Source: Brevibacterium spongiae
Lineage (GTDB): Bacteria > Actinomycetota > Actinomycetes > Actinomycetales > Brevibacteriaceae
Direction of reading: 5' to 3'
Assembly: GCF_026168515.1 (NCBI RefSeq)
Contig: NZ_CP093443.1
Coordinates: forward strand, 2,666,001-2,730,000
DNA: 64,000 bases
Shown here: one piece after another, positions 43,488-52,126 of the stretch
Layout of the letters: each line of letters begins with the position of its first letter
Numbering within the stretch: the first letter of the stretch is position 1
Translations under genes and position numbers: made by a program
The notes under the pieces: model-generated
Databases searched by the model: none
Seen by the model: the letters and a program-made list of their open reading frames with translations, nothing else
Told to the model about the DNA's origin: nothing

Positions 43488-44483
43488 ATGGATCTCTTTG
43501 CGCAAGGCCGGTTCCACCTGTTCTCTGCTGCGGTTCTCGCAGTGGCGCTCGTGTTCGGGGGCGCCGCCCCGGAGGCGAGCGCCGCCGGTGCTGCGTCGAC
43601 GACCGCGCCGAAGAATTGGGTCACCCCAGTGCCGGCGATGGAGATCATCACGGCATTCGACCCTCCGGACAAGCCCTGGCTGAAAGGGCACCGTGGAATC
43701 GATGTTCTTGCCGAGGAAGGCGAGCCGCTGCGAGCGCCTACGGCAGGTGAGGTCCGTTTCGCAGGCACGGTTGCCGGCACCGCGACTCTCAGCGTGCTCA
43801 CCGACTCCGGGCATGTGCTCTCGTTCCAACCGGCGACGACATCCCTGAAGAAGGGTGAGACATTCTCGGCCGGCGAGCGCATCGGCACAGTCGGCGCCGG
43901 GGGCCACTGTGAACGGTCCAGTCTGCATATCGGTGCGTGGCCGGCCGACTCCGACAAGCGCTATATCGATCCGGGCGAGCTCTTCGGGCAGGAGCAGTCG
44001 CTGCTGCTGCCACTGTCGCGGAAGCCCGCCGAAGAGCCGAAAGGAGGAGGCGGGGGTTCCGCGACGTCGGGAGCGGGAGCCTGGGGTGGGCACAGCAACG
44101 GCAGGATCCCAGCCTCCGCGATGTGTCAGTTGAAGTCGGCTCCCGGTCAGATGCTGCGCTGTGATGCGCAGGCTGCCTTCGATCGGATGTCGCAGGCGTT
44201 CGAAGCGCGGTTCGGGTCCCCGATCTCCGTCACCGATGCCTACCGTGACTATGCCACGCAGGTGATCCTCAAGAAGCGCAAAGGGCGGATGGCGGCGACT
44301 CCGGGCACGTCGAACCATGGATGGGCGCTGGCGGTCGACCTCGGCAGCGGCATCAATTCCTTCGGCACTGCTCAGCATCAGTGGATGCGGGCCAATGGTC
44401 CGAAGTTCGGGTGGATCCATCCCGGGTGGGCGAGGCAGTCAGGGTCGCTGCCCGAGGCCTGGCACTGGGAGTTCCGCAGATAG
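43488..44483 (+). CDS. Secreted peptidoglycan enzyme: M23 domain fused to M15 (VanY) carboxypeptidase
   Basis: A 331-residue protein with a signal peptide (hydrophobic residues 11-26, then PEASAAG). An N-terminal LytM/M23-like domain (about residues 40-170) keeps the HRGID half of the zinc site but has SLH where HxH is expected, so it may be a non-catalytic binding domain. After a Gly/Ser linker, an M15 VanY-type domain (about residues 205-331) shows TPGTSNHGWALAVDLG and the terminal EAWHWEF, supplying His, Asp, Glu and His. It should trim D-Ala from stem peptides at the wall. M23 proteins near rpsB are common in actinobacteria; this fusion is less so. Confidence 0.85.
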   Translation: MDLFAQGRFHLFSAAVLAVALVFGGAAPEASAAGAASTTAPKNWVTPVPAMEIITAFDPPDKPWLKGHRGIDVLAEEGEPLRAPTAGEVRFAGTVAGTATLSVLTDSGHVLSFQPATTSLKKGETFSAGERIGTVGAGGHCERSSLHIGAWPADSDKRYIDPGELFGQEQSLLLPLSRKPAEEPKGGGGGSATSGAGAWGGHSNGRIPASAMCQLKSAPGQMLRCDAQAAFDRMSQAFEARFGSPISVTDAYRDYATQVILKKRKGRMAATPGTSNHGWALAVDLGSGINSFGTAQHQWMRANGPKFGWIHPGWARQSGSLPEAWHWEFRR

Positions 44484-44552
44484 AACCGCCGATAGAAATG
44501 GCCGGTGCACTCACGCGTTCCGCGATGGTGTCACCGCATTCCGCCGGTGCGC

Positions 44553-45569
44553 TCAGGCGCGAGGGTGGGCCCTGCGGTAGGTCTCCTGCAGACGCTGCAT
44601 CGAGACGTGGGTGTAGATCTGGGTGCTGCTCATCGTCGAATGGCCGAGCAGCTCCTGGATCTGTCTGAGGTCGGCGCCGCGGTCGAGCATGTGTGTGGCA
44701 GCCGAGTGCCGCAGCCCGTGGGGTCCGATGTCCGGTGCGCTCGGGTCGGTGGAGCCGTAGCGATGGACGAGCTCGCGGACCTGGCGAGCTCCTATCCGTC
44801 CTCCGCGGACCCCGAGGAACAGTGCGTCTGCGCTGTTGGGGCCGGCGAAGAGGTCACGGGCGGCAAGCCAGTCGTTGAGCGCCGTCTGGGCCGGTGCGCC
44901 GAACGGCACTCGGCGTTCCTTGTTGCCCTTGCCGAGCACGGTGATCATCGCTTTGCGATGGTCGACATCAGCGCGGTCGAGTCCGGTGAGCTCGGAGACG
45001 CGCACCGCGGTGGCGTAGAGCATTTCGAGGATCGCGGCATCGCGGAGGCGTTTGGCTGCCTCAAGCGGATCGTTGTCAACCGTGCCCACAGGCTCGTCAG
45101 CAGCATCGTCGGTGGCAGCATCTTCGGCGGCGGAGATGAGCGCGGCGGCCTGTTGGGGTTTGAGCACGGTGGGCAGGCGGGAGTCCTTCTTCGGTGTCCG
45201 CAGCCGTGCCGCAGGGTTGTTGGGCAGTCCCAGGTTGTTGACTCCAAATGAGAAGAAGGACCGGACAGCGGCGATCTTGCGCGCCACCGTCGACTTCGCT
45301 GCACCGGCATCGTCGAGAGCGATCAGCCACGACCGCAGGTCGTCGAGTTCGATGGAGGTCAGGTCGATCCGCTGCCTCTGGTGCCCCTGCGAATCGGAGG
45401 CCGTGTCGCCCTTGGACCCGCGACGGATCTTCATCGAGTGGACCGCGTGGTCGAGGAAGTCGGCGACGTCGGAGACATAGGCGCGAGCTGTGTGCTCGGA
45501 GACGTCGCGGGATCTCAGGTGGTCGGCATAGCCTGCTACCACCTCGGCGACGGTCGACGGTGTGCTCAC
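44553..45569 (-). CDS. xerC: Tyrosine recombinase XerC
   Basis: A 338-residue site-specific recombinase that resolves chromosome dimers at dif. The N-terminal SAM-like core-binding domain (VAGYADHLRSRDVSEHTARA) is followed by the catalytic domain with Arg in ATAVRVSELTGL, HGLRHSAATHML, LLGHSTMSSTQIYTHV with the Tyr nucleophile near residue 323. An acidic loop (residues about 150-170) is larger than usual. The GTG at 45569 is chosen because GAGGGCT precedes it and the family N-terminus starts there. Its conserved place beside dprA argues for XerC, not a phage integrase. Confidence 0.9.
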   Translation of the reverse strand: MSTPSTVAEVVAGYADHLRSRDVSEHTARAYVSDVADFLDHAVHSMKIRRGSKGDTASDSQGHQRQRIDLTSIELDDLRSWLIALDDAGAAKSTVARKIAAVRSFFSFGVNNLGLPNNPAARLRTPKKDSRLPTVLKPQQAAALISAAEDAATDDAADEPVGTVDNDPLEAAKRLRDAAILEMLYATAVRVSELTGLDRADVDHRKAMITVLGKGNKERRVPFGAPAQTALNDWLAARDLFAGPNSADALFLGVRGGRIGARQVRELVHRYGSTDPSAPDIGPHGLRHSAATHMLDRGADLRQIQELLGHSTMSSTQIYTHVSMQRLQETYRRAHPRA

Positions 45570-45607
45570 AGCCCTCAGGATACGCGAACCAGCAGATCCG
45601 CGACGCT

Positions 45608-46870
45608 CTACCCACGAGTACGGTGCGGTGTGCGAAGCTTCATCCACCCCGTGTCACGTCGTTCGGCCACACCCGCGAGGTCGAGGGCGGTCAGGGCGTT
45701 GAGCGCATCTGCGATCGTCAGTCCCGCCCGGGAGGCGATCGTGCCGACGTCGAGGGGTTTCGATGTGGTCAGCGCGTTGAGGCAGATCTTCTCCCGCTCA
45801 TCGAGACCTTCCAAGGGGTCGGGCCGTGCAGCAGAACCACGCTCCCCACTGCTGTCGGCATCGGACCCCGTCAGGGCGTCTCCGGCGGCGTCGAAGAGTG
45901 CCGGTGCCTCGTCGTCCATGAGCGCGATGACATCATCGCTGCAGGTGACGAGTTCAGCCTCATGTTCGCGTACGAGTCGGTGAGCACCGGTCGAGGACGC
46001 CGAATACACGGATCCGGGGAACGCTGCGACCTGGCGGGAGAGTTCGAGAGCATGCCTGGCGGTGTTCAGTGCACCGCTGCGCCATCCGGCTTCGACGATG
46101 ACGCTCACCTGCGCCGAGGCGGCGATGAGCCGATTGCGCAGCAGGAACCGGTGGCGCATCGGGGTCATTCCCGGGGCGGTCTCGGACACGATCGCACCGG
46201 TGGCGAGGATCTGCTCGAACAGCTCGGCGTTCGCCGCCGGATAGAAGCGGTCGACTCCCCCGGCCATGAATGCGACCGTCGGTGCTTCGCGGGCGATGGC
46301 CGCGCGATGTGCGGCGGCGTCGATGCCGAACGCTCCCCCGGAGACGACGGTGATGCCGCGTGCCGCGAGATCCCATGCGAGGTCGGATGCACATTTGGTG
46401 CCGTAGCTGCTGGCCGCCCGGGCTCCGACGACGGCGACGGTGCGGGAGAGGACGACGTTGAGGCCGGCGGCGCCCCTCACCCAGAGTCCCAGTGGTGAAG
46501 CGGGACCAAGGTCCTCGAGCAGGGTCGGCCATTCCTCGTCACCGGGGATGACGAGCCTGCCCCCGAGTCGGGCGATGTTCTCAAGGTCGCGACCGTCATC
46601 GGCGGCATCATCGTCTCCTGCCCGGACTGCCCACCGTTCGATGGCGTCGTGCATCTGCCCGTGGGTGGCCGCCTCGGCGCCGGTGGAGCTCAGCCCCGCC
46701 ATGGCCTCGTCCGCGGTCGTCTCGCCACGGCCGACTGCAGTGAGGATCGCTCGCGTGGCCACCGGTCCGATGTCGTCGACAAGCCGCCTGAGCAGGCCGT
46801 CTCCCGGTTCGCCGATGCGCAGCAGGGCGGCGATGGCCGCGCGGATCTCATCAGTCGTCTGCACGGTCAT
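45608..46870 (-). CDS. dprA: DNA-processing protein DprA
   Basis: A 420-residue protein that loads RecA on incoming single-stranded DNA. The Rossmann-like core shows VAVVGARAASSYGTKCASDL, VVSGGAFGIDAAAHRAAI, VAFMAGGVDRFYPAAN and FLLRNRLIAASA, and a C-terminal winged helix follows (KICLNALTTSKPLDVGTIAS). The start overlaps the comM stop by four bases (ATGA), so the two are coupled. DprA, ComM and YraN form the usual actinobacterial DNA-processing group; natural transformation is possible but not shown. Confidence 0.94.
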   Translation of the reverse strand: MTVQTTDEIRAAIAALLRIGEPGDGLLRRLVDDIGPVATRAILTAVGRGETTADEAMAGLSSTGAEAATHGQMHDAIERWAVRAGDDDAADDGRDLENIARLGGRLVIPGDEEWPTLLEDLGPASPLGLWVRGAAGLNVVLSRTVAVVGARAASSYGTKCASDLAWDLAARGITVVSGGAFGIDAAAHRAAIAREAPTVAFMAGGVDRFYPAANAELFEQILATGAIVSETAPGMTPMRHRFLLRNRLIAASAQVSVIVEAGWRSGALNTARHALELSRQVAAFPGSVYSASSTGAHRLVREHEAELVTCSDDVIALMDDEAPALFDAAGDALTGSDADSSGERGSAARPDPLEGLDEREKICLNALTTSKPLDVGTIASRAGLTIADALNALTALDLAGVAERRDTGWMKLRTPHRTRG

Positions 46871-48522
46871 GATTCCTGTGTCCTCAGGGCGAGCGCCGTT
46901 CTCAACGTATCGGGGTCAGGTGCCGACTTTCCTGCGAGGTCGGCCAGAGTGGTCGCGACCCGCAGCACCCGGTCATATCCGCGCATCGTGATCCGTCCGG
47001 TGTCCAGTGCCCGGTCGAGGTCGGACAGCGCTGTCGGTGTCAGTGCGAAGTGCTCACGCAGCCACGGGCCGGGGGCTTCGGCGTTGAGCCGCCACGTGCA
47101 GTCGGCAAAGCGCTCGGCCTGACGTCGGCGGGCCTCCCCCACGCGCGCGGCCACGGTCCGGCTCGTCTCCTGACCGCCCCCGAGGCGCAGGTCCGCCGGT
47201 GAGACGGGGAAGAGCTCGAGCTGTAGGTCGACGCGGTCGAGCAGCGGACCGGAGAGTCTGTTGCGATAGCGGCGTTTGTCCATCGGCGTGCACCGGCAGT
47301 CGGCGCCGGACCCGACCATTCCGACACCACAGGGGCACGGGTTCGCGGCCATGATGAGCTGGAAGGCTGCCGGCAGCACCATGGATCCCCACGCCCGGTG
47401 GATGTGGACACGACGGGATTCCATCGGCTGCCGCAGCGCTTCGAGGACGTCACGGGAGAACTCGGGAGCTTCGTCCATGAACAGCACCCCGCGGTGGGCG
47501 CGGCTCAAGACACCGACCGTTCCCGGCCTGCGTCCCCCGATGAGCGCCGAGACGGTGCTGCGGTGATGGGGAGCTTCGAACGGGGGCCGGTGGTCGAGTC
47601 CGTCGCTGCCGTCGAGTTCACCGCGCAGGGATCGGACAGTGGCGACTTCGACGGCTTCATCGTCATCGAGCGGAGGCAGAATGCCGGGCAGGCATTGGGC
47701 GAGCAGCGTCTTGCCGGCTCCGGGTGTGCCGCGCATGAGCAGGTTGTGTCCCCCGGCGGCTGCGACTTCGAGTCCGAAGCGACCTTCGGCCTGGCCTTGG
47801 ACCTCAGCAAGATCATGGAGATCTGGTGCGATGGACACGGGCCTGTCCATGTCGAGGACAGGGGGCAGCGGCGGTACCGCCATCGATCCGCCGTAGGCGT
47901 TGACGACATCGGCGAGGGACGCCACCGACAGAACACGAGCACGCCCGACCAAGCCGGCTTCAGCAGCGTTTCCGACAGGAACGACGAACCGTTCGAATCC
48001 TGCCTGCACACCGGAGTGCAGGCACGGCAGCACTCCGGTGACGGGGCGGATCCGACCGTCGAGACCGATCTCACCGCAATGGATGACATCACCGGTGTCC
48101 TCGGAGGAGATCTTTCCCAAGGCTTTCAGCACGGCGACGGCGATGCCGAGGTCGAATCCGGTGCCGACTTTCGGCACGGTGCCGGGAGTGAGATTGATCG
48201 TCAGGTGCTGGCTGGCCACGGGAGTGCCGAGGTAGGCCAGAGCCGAACGCAGGCGTTTGCGGGATTCGCTCACGGAGACGTCGGGCAGCCCCACGATGTC
48301 GATGCCGGGCAGGCCGGCGCTGACGCCTGCCTCGATCGATACGACCTTTCCGCTCAGTCCCCAGAGAGCCACCGCCGAGGCCCGCCCGATCACGTGAGAA
48401 GCGGTCTCCGCACCGGCCGATTCAGATAGCCCGAGTTCCGGACCCACATAGTCCGAAACCGAGTCACCCGAACCCGCGCAGTCCGACTCCTCTGGTGCGG
48501 CTGCGGCAGCCTCGTCGCTCAT
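46867..48522 (-). CDS. comM: YifB/ComM family magnesium-chelatase-like AAA ATPase
   Basis: A 551-residue protein with an N-terminal Lon-type fold (WGLSGKVVSIEAGVSAGLPG near residue 53), an AAA module with Walker A GTPGAGKT, Walker B region GVLFMDEAPEFSRDVLEALR, sensor HIHRAWGSMVLPAAFQLI, and a C-terminal helicase-associated domain. Related ComM is a branch-migration helicase that helps integrate transforming DNA. A Cys cluster (NPCPCGVG...CRC) is typical. It overlaps dprA and yraN by four bases on either side, forming one operon. Confidence 0.92.
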   Translation of the reverse strand: MSDEAAAAAPEESDCAGSGDSVSDYVGPELGLSESAGAETASHVIGRASAVALWGLSGKVVSIEAGVSAGLPGIDIVGLPDVSVSESRKRLRSALAYLGTPVASQHLTINLTPGTVPKVGTGFDLGIAVAVLKALGKISSEDTGDVIHCGEIGLDGRIRPVTGVLPCLHSGVQAGFERFVVPVGNAAEAGLVGRARVLSVASLADVVNAYGGSMAVPPLPPVLDMDRPVSIAPDLHDLAEVQGQAEGRFGLEVAAAGGHNLLMRGTPGAGKTLLAQCLPGILPPLDDDEAVEVATVRSLRGELDGSDGLDHRPPFEAPHHRSTVSALIGGRRPGTVGVLSRAHRGVLFMDEAPEFSRDVLEALRQPMESRRVHIHRAWGSMVLPAAFQLIMAANPCPCGVGMVGSGADCRCTPMDKRRYRNRLSGPLLDRVDLQLELFPVSPADLRLGGGQETSRTVAARVGEARRRQAERFADCTWRLNAEAPGPWLREHFALTPTALSDLDRALDTGRITMRGYDRVLRVATTLADLAGKSAPDPDTLRTALALRTQES

Positions 48523-48920
48523 GAGTCGACCTGGACGTTCGGGCAGTGGAAGTATTGGATTCTCGGTTCGATGATGATGCCGAGAGCGTCGATGCGGGTG
48601 GCCGGAAAGTATTCGTTCTGGCCACGCAGCCAGATTCCGGCCAGGGTGCGGATGCGGGCGAGCTTCGTCGGTGTGATGGCTTCGAGCGGTGATCCGAGCG
48701 CGGCCGTACGGCGGGTCTTGACCTCGACGAACACGGCGATGTCACCGTCTCGGGCGATGATATCGAGTTCGCCGCGAGGAGCGCGGAAGTTCCGTTCGAG
48801 GATGCGCAGCCCTGCCTGTTCGAGGTAGGCCGCAGCGAGGTCTTCTCCCCTGTCGCCCAGAGCCTGTTTGCGCATGCCTCTCACGGTGCGCTTGCTGCCG
48901 GTTGTCCGTGTCTGTCCCAT
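48519..48920 (-). CDS. yraN: YraN/UPF0102 family endonuclease-like protein
   Basis: A 133-residue protein with the nuclease-like core GDRGEDLAAAYLEQAGLRIL, RGELDIIARDG and FVEVKTRRTAALGSP, that is, the E-D-ExK arrangement of Holliday-junction resolvase-like folds. The start may be the ATG at 48920 or at 48875; the latter gives a more typical N-terminus (MRKQALGDRGED). It overlaps comM by four bases. The biological role of the family is unresolved. Confidence 0.85.
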   Translation of the reverse strand: MGQTRTTGSKRTVRGMRKQALGDRGEDLAAAYLEQAGLRILERNFRAPRGELDIIARDGDIAVFVEVKTRRTAALGSPLEAITPTKLARIRTLAGIWLRGQNEYFPATRIDALGIIIEPRIQYFHCPNVQVDS

Positions 48921-49107
48921 GTCGGCCAGCTGACCATGGCGGCAGGAGAGCAGGGAAGAGCCCGGAATGAACCTGTGGAAGGGGTTCGACCGTCCACAGC
49001 CGAATCATGGCTGAGTCAGCGCCACATCCACTGCATCTGGTGTGTGAGTCGGCGCCCACGGACGCACAGTCGACGCTGCCCGCGCAATCACCGTCAGCGC
49101 TCGCGGC

Positions 49108-49425
49108 TCAGCCCCGGATCGACGTCGGGGGTTCGAGATCGGATTTCGAGATCTCCTCGATGTTGACGTCTTTGAAGGTCAGCACGTGCACGGTCTTGAT
49201 GAAGCGGGCCGAACGGTAGCTGTCCCACACCCACGCATCACGCAGGGTGAGTTCGAAGTACACGTCGCCGGCATCGTTGTGTGCCTTGAGGTCGACGTGG
49301 TTGGCGAGATAGAAGCGGCGTTCGGTCTCGACGACATAGGCGAAGAGGCCGACGACGTCACGGTATTCCTTGTACAGCTGGAGCTCGAGCTGAGCCTCAT
49401 AGTCGTCCAGATCATCGGCGCTCAT
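49108..49425 (-). CDS. DUF2469 family protein
   Basis: A 105-residue protein beginning MSADDLDDYEAQLELQLYKE and continuing YRDVVGLFAYVVETERRFYL, the highly conserved DUF2469 pattern of actinobacteria. The ATG at 49425 follows AAGGGAGGGC and lies inside the end of rnhB (14-base overlap). No catalytic motif is visible. It is small, acidic and cytoplasmic. Function is unknown, but the rnhB-DUF2469 order is constant in the phylum. Confidence 0.88.
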   Translation of the reverse strand: MSADDLDDYEAQLELQLYKEYRDVVGLFAYVVETERRFYLANHVDLKAHNDAGDVYFELTLRDAWVWDSYRSARFIKTVHVLTFKDVNIEEISKSDLEPPTSIRG

Positions 49426-50143
49426 CTCTGGCCCTCCCTTCTGAATCCGCGTGCAAGCGGAAGCTCCTGCGGTGATGGATGCTGGGACCGACGTCGACGA
49501 TGCCCTGTCGGTGCGTCGCCGTTCCGTATCCCACGTTTGATTCCCAACCATAGTGCGGATGGTCTGCGGCGAGGGCGACCATCGTCTCGTCGCGAGTCAC
49601 TTTCGCCACGATGCTGGCTGCGGCGATGGCAGGCACGGAGCCGTCGCCCTTGATCACTGTGCGCACCGGAGGCAGTTCGAGATCGGCGCAGTCGCCGAAT
49701 ATCCCCAGGCAGTCGAGGGTGAGTGGGGCCGAGAGCCAATCGTGGCGGCCGTCGAGGAGGATCATCGTCCGGGCGGGAAACACACCCGCCCACTCCTCCA
49801 GCATCGACAGGAACGCCCTGCGCCCGGCGAGGTTGAGCGCCATGGTCATGCCGATCTCGTCGAGTTCGGCCGGGCTCGTCGATCCCACTGCCGCGGCGGC
49901 CGCCCATGATCGCACTCTGTCGGTGGCGTCCTGCCGGGACCGAGCACTGAGCTGTTTGGAATCATGGATGCCGGCGGGCACCTCGGCGCTGGTGAGGACC
50001 CGCAGGTCGAACAGCGCGACACCGACGCTGACCGGTCCGGCCAGGGCGCCGCGTCCCACCTCATCGACGCCGATGACGAAGTCGAAGCCCTCGCTCAGCA
50101 ATCCGCTTTCGACGCTGAGGTCGGTCAGTCCGCGAGCTGCCAT
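49412..50143 (-). CDS. rnhB: Ribonuclease HII
   Basis: A 243-residue nuclease removing ribonucleotides from RNA-DNA hybrids. The catalytic motif is in VIGVDEVGRGALAGPV near residue 24 (Asp-Glu), with further acidic residues in LLDGRHDW and KVTRDETM; HDSKQLS and GDGSVPAIAAASIVAKVTRD are family signatures. The ATG overlaps the lepB stop by one base. It forms a unit with lepB upstream and DUF2469 downstream. Confidence 0.93.
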   Translation of the reverse strand: MAARGLTDLSVESGLLSEGFDFVIGVDEVGRGALAGPVSVGVALFDLRVLTSAEVPAGIHDSKQLSARSRQDATDRVRSWAAAAAVGSTSPAELDEIGMTMALNLAGRRAFLSMLEEWAGVFPARTMILLDGRHDWLSAPLTLDCLGIFGDCADLELPPVRTVIKGDGSVPAIAAASIVAKVTRDETMVALAADHPHYGWESNVGYGTATHRQGIVDVGPSIHHRRSFRLHADSEGRARDERR

Positions 50144-50847
50144 CAGTTCCCGGTGATTCCCTGCGAATCGGGGACGTCGGCGAACACGTCCTCCGGGTTC
50201 GACACCCAGCTGAAGTGCTTGAACGGCCAGTTGATGAGGAATACGGTGCCGACCATGTCCTCTTCGGCCACGAAGGGTTCGGTGTCCATGTGGTAGCGCG
50301 AGTCGGCGGAGTTGCCCCGGTTGTCGCCCATCACCCAGTAGCGCCCTTCAGGCACGGTGACCTTGAAGTCGACCTCGGACGGCGCCGTGCCCTCATCGAG
50401 GTAGGTCTCGTCGATCGGTTCCCCATTGACCATCAGACGCCCCTCGGCGTCACAGCATTCGATGGTGTCTCCGCCGACGCCGATGACGCGTTTGATCAGC
50501 TGGTTTCCCGCGTCCGAGGGGGCGAGTCCGATGAACTCGAGGATCGGGTTGGGCGTGTATTCGACGGTGTCGGCGGCCGAGAGCCAGTGGTCGGGATCGT
50601 CGAAGACGACGATATCTCCGCGATTGGCCGGACCGAAGCGCGGGGCGAGCTGGTTGACCAGGACCCGGTCATCGACCTGCAGCGTGGTCATCATGGATTC
50701 CGAGGGAATGTAGAACGAGCGGACGACCCACGTCTTCAGCGCCGTGGAGATGAGCAGGGCGATGACGATGATCGCCACGGTCTCCAACAGCCCGCGCATG
50801 AACCGTTTCGAGGCGGGGGGCGGGGAAGCTTGAGAGTCGCTGGTCAT
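50143..50847 (-). CDS. lepB: Signal peptidase I (first of two)
   Basis: A 234-residue membrane protease that removes signal peptides. One N-terminal membrane segment (about residues 20-38) is followed by FYIPSESMMTTL with the nucleophile Ser at residue 51 and the general-base Lys in QLIKRVIGVGGDTIECC. MGDNRGNSADSR is the family box. The ATG at 50847 is preferred, although a GTG at 50871 is possible. It lies 109 bases downstream of the second signal peptidase gene and overlaps rnhB. Confidence 0.92.
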   Translation of the reverse strand: MTSDSQASPPPASKRFMRGLLETVAIIVIALLISTALKTWVVRSFYIPSESMMTTLQVDDRVLVNQLAPRFGPANRGDIVVFDDPDHWLSAADTVEYTPNPILEFIGLAPSDAGNQLIKRVIGVGGDTIECCDAEGRLMVNGEPIDETYLDEGTAPSEVDFKVTVPEGRYWVMGDNRGNSADSRYHMDTEPFVAEEDMVGTVFLINWPFKHFSWVSNPEDVFADVPDSQGITGN

Positions 50848-50956
50848 TCGTTCGCTTTCACATTCGGCCACGGGTTCCGCTGGGACTGAATTGAGCGTAC
50901 CAGCACGAACCTGACCGGATCCTCAGCAGCGATGTGAGCCTCGCCTGCACGCAGTC

Positions 50957-51580
50957 TCAGTCGATCGAGGAGCCGTGGCCGATGACGGGTCCGATGACCC
51001 GGTCGGTGGGGATGAATCCCCCGCCGGGGCGGCCGAGCAGTGATCGCGAGTCCGCCGAGTCGTTCCGGTTGTCGCCCATCACCCACATCGTGTCGGCAGG
51101 GACTTCGACGGAGAATTCCACTGCCGAGGCGGGGGTGGGGGCATAGTCCTCACGCAGAGGTTCGCCGTTGAGCAGCAGGCGGCCCTCGGCGTCGCAGCAC
51201 TGCAGGGTGTCACCGCCGACCGCGATGACGCGTTTGACGTAGTAGACGTCGCGGGGGCCGAGACCGACCCAGGAGCCGATCTTCTGCAGCGGGGTCGGCA
51301 GCGCATCGTCGACGAAGGAGCCGCGACCGTCGAAGACGACGATGTCGCCGCGTTGGATGTCGGACCGCAGCGCATCGGGCCGCCATACGGTGATCGAGTC
51401 GTCGATCTTCAGCGTCGGCTCCATCGATGCGCTGGGGATGGTGAAGCGCTGGATGACGAATCCGCGCACGGACCCGCCGAGGATGACGATGATCACGGCG
51501 ATGGCCGCGACCGTCTTCCAGAACCGTGCCGAATACAGAAGACGCGACCCGAAGGTCGCGTCTTCATGTCTGTTCGGCAC
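50957..51580 (-). CDS. lepB: Signal peptidase I (second of two)
   Basis: A 207-residue paralogue of the neighbouring peptidase. It has one membrane segment (residues 22-37), the nucleophile in FTIPSASMEPTL at Ser52, the Lys in YYVKRVIAVGGDTLQCC, and MGDNRNDSADSR. The GTG at 51580 follows GGGAGATGATC. Codons about 5-14 encode a perfect terminator-like hairpin (51538-51565), so expression from rplS read-through may be limited. The paralogues share the same CCDAEGRL segment, suggesting a duplication, but they are clearly diverged elsewhere. Confidence 0.9.
   Translation of the reverse strand: MPNRHEDATFGSRLLYSARFWKTVAAIAVIIVILGGSVRGFVIQRFTIPSASMEPTLKIDDSITVWRPDALRSDIQRGDIVVFDGRGSFVDDALPTPLQKIGSWVGLGPRDVYYVKRVIAVGGDTLQCCDAEGRLLLNGEPLREDYAPTPASAVEFSVEVPADTMWVMGDNRNDSADSRSLLGRPGGGFIPTDRVIGPVIGHGSSID
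51538..51565 (-). terminator. UUCG-loop hairpin inside the 5' end of the second lepB
   Basis: Minus-strand GAAGACGCGACC and GGTCGCGTCTTC pair perfectly over 12 bases around TTCG, a very stable tetraloop. It lies 47 bases after the rplS stop, where a terminator is expected, but within the first codons of lepB. It is followed by TGTATTC, a weak U-tract. Confidence 0.6.
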
Positions 51581-51611
51581 GGTGTGATCATCTCCCACAG
51601 TGCCGGGCAAA

Positions 51612-51953
51612 TCAGGCCTTTTCGCGGATGCGAGCAGCCTTGCCGCGCAGTTCGCGCAGGTAGTAGAGCTTCGCACGGCGGACATCACCGCGAGCGAGGA
51701 CCTCGATCTTGTCGACGTTGGGCGAGTGCACCGGGAAGGTACGCTCCACTCCGACGCCGAAGCTGATCTTACGAACGGTGAAGGTCTCGCGGACTCCGTC
51801 GCCCTGGCGACGGATGACGATGCCCTTGAACACCTGGATACGCGAACGCGAGCCCTCGATCACCTTGACGTGAACGTTGAGGGTGTCGCCGGCGCGGAAT
51901 TCAGGCACGTCGGACTTCAGCGAGGCTGCATCTACAACATCGAGCTTCTGCAT
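51612..51953 (-). CDS. rplS: 50S ribosomal protein L19 (bL19)
   Basis: A 113-residue protein of the normal length. The core [52 protein letters not shown] and the basic end [19 protein letters not shown] are all intact. It sits at the 30S-50S interface. The ATG at 51953 follows ACAGGAGAAACCACA. It has its own leader of about 170 bases after trmD, so it may be separately promoted. Confidence 0.97.
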   Translation of the reverse strand: MQKLDVVDAASLKSDVPEFRAGDTLNVHVKVIEGSRSRIQVFKGIVIRRQGDGVRETFTVRKISFGVGVERTFPVHSPNVDKIEVLARGDVRRAKLYYLRELRGKAARIREKA

Positions 51954-52126
51954 TGTGGTTTCTCCTGTGGCCTCTGCTCCAGGTCGAGGACACGCATATC
52001 GGACCGGTGAACCGGTGATTGAATCGTCTGTCGGGATCACTCCCCGTCGACCCGCCGACTCGATGCGGCGGATCACTGTGGGCCCACATCCCCCTGAAGC
52101 AGGTGAGGGCCAACAAACGCGACGCT

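Noticed and set aside
43362..44420. 352-codon minus-strand frame opposite the M23-M15 gene
   Set aside because: Arg/Gly-rich shadow without motifs; the plus-strand gene has a signal peptide and catalytic residues.
44553..45569. Tyrosine recombinase as a phage or island integrase
   Set aside because: Its position between the wall enzyme and dprA is the conserved site of xerC, and no att repeats, tRNA or mobile genes adjoin it.
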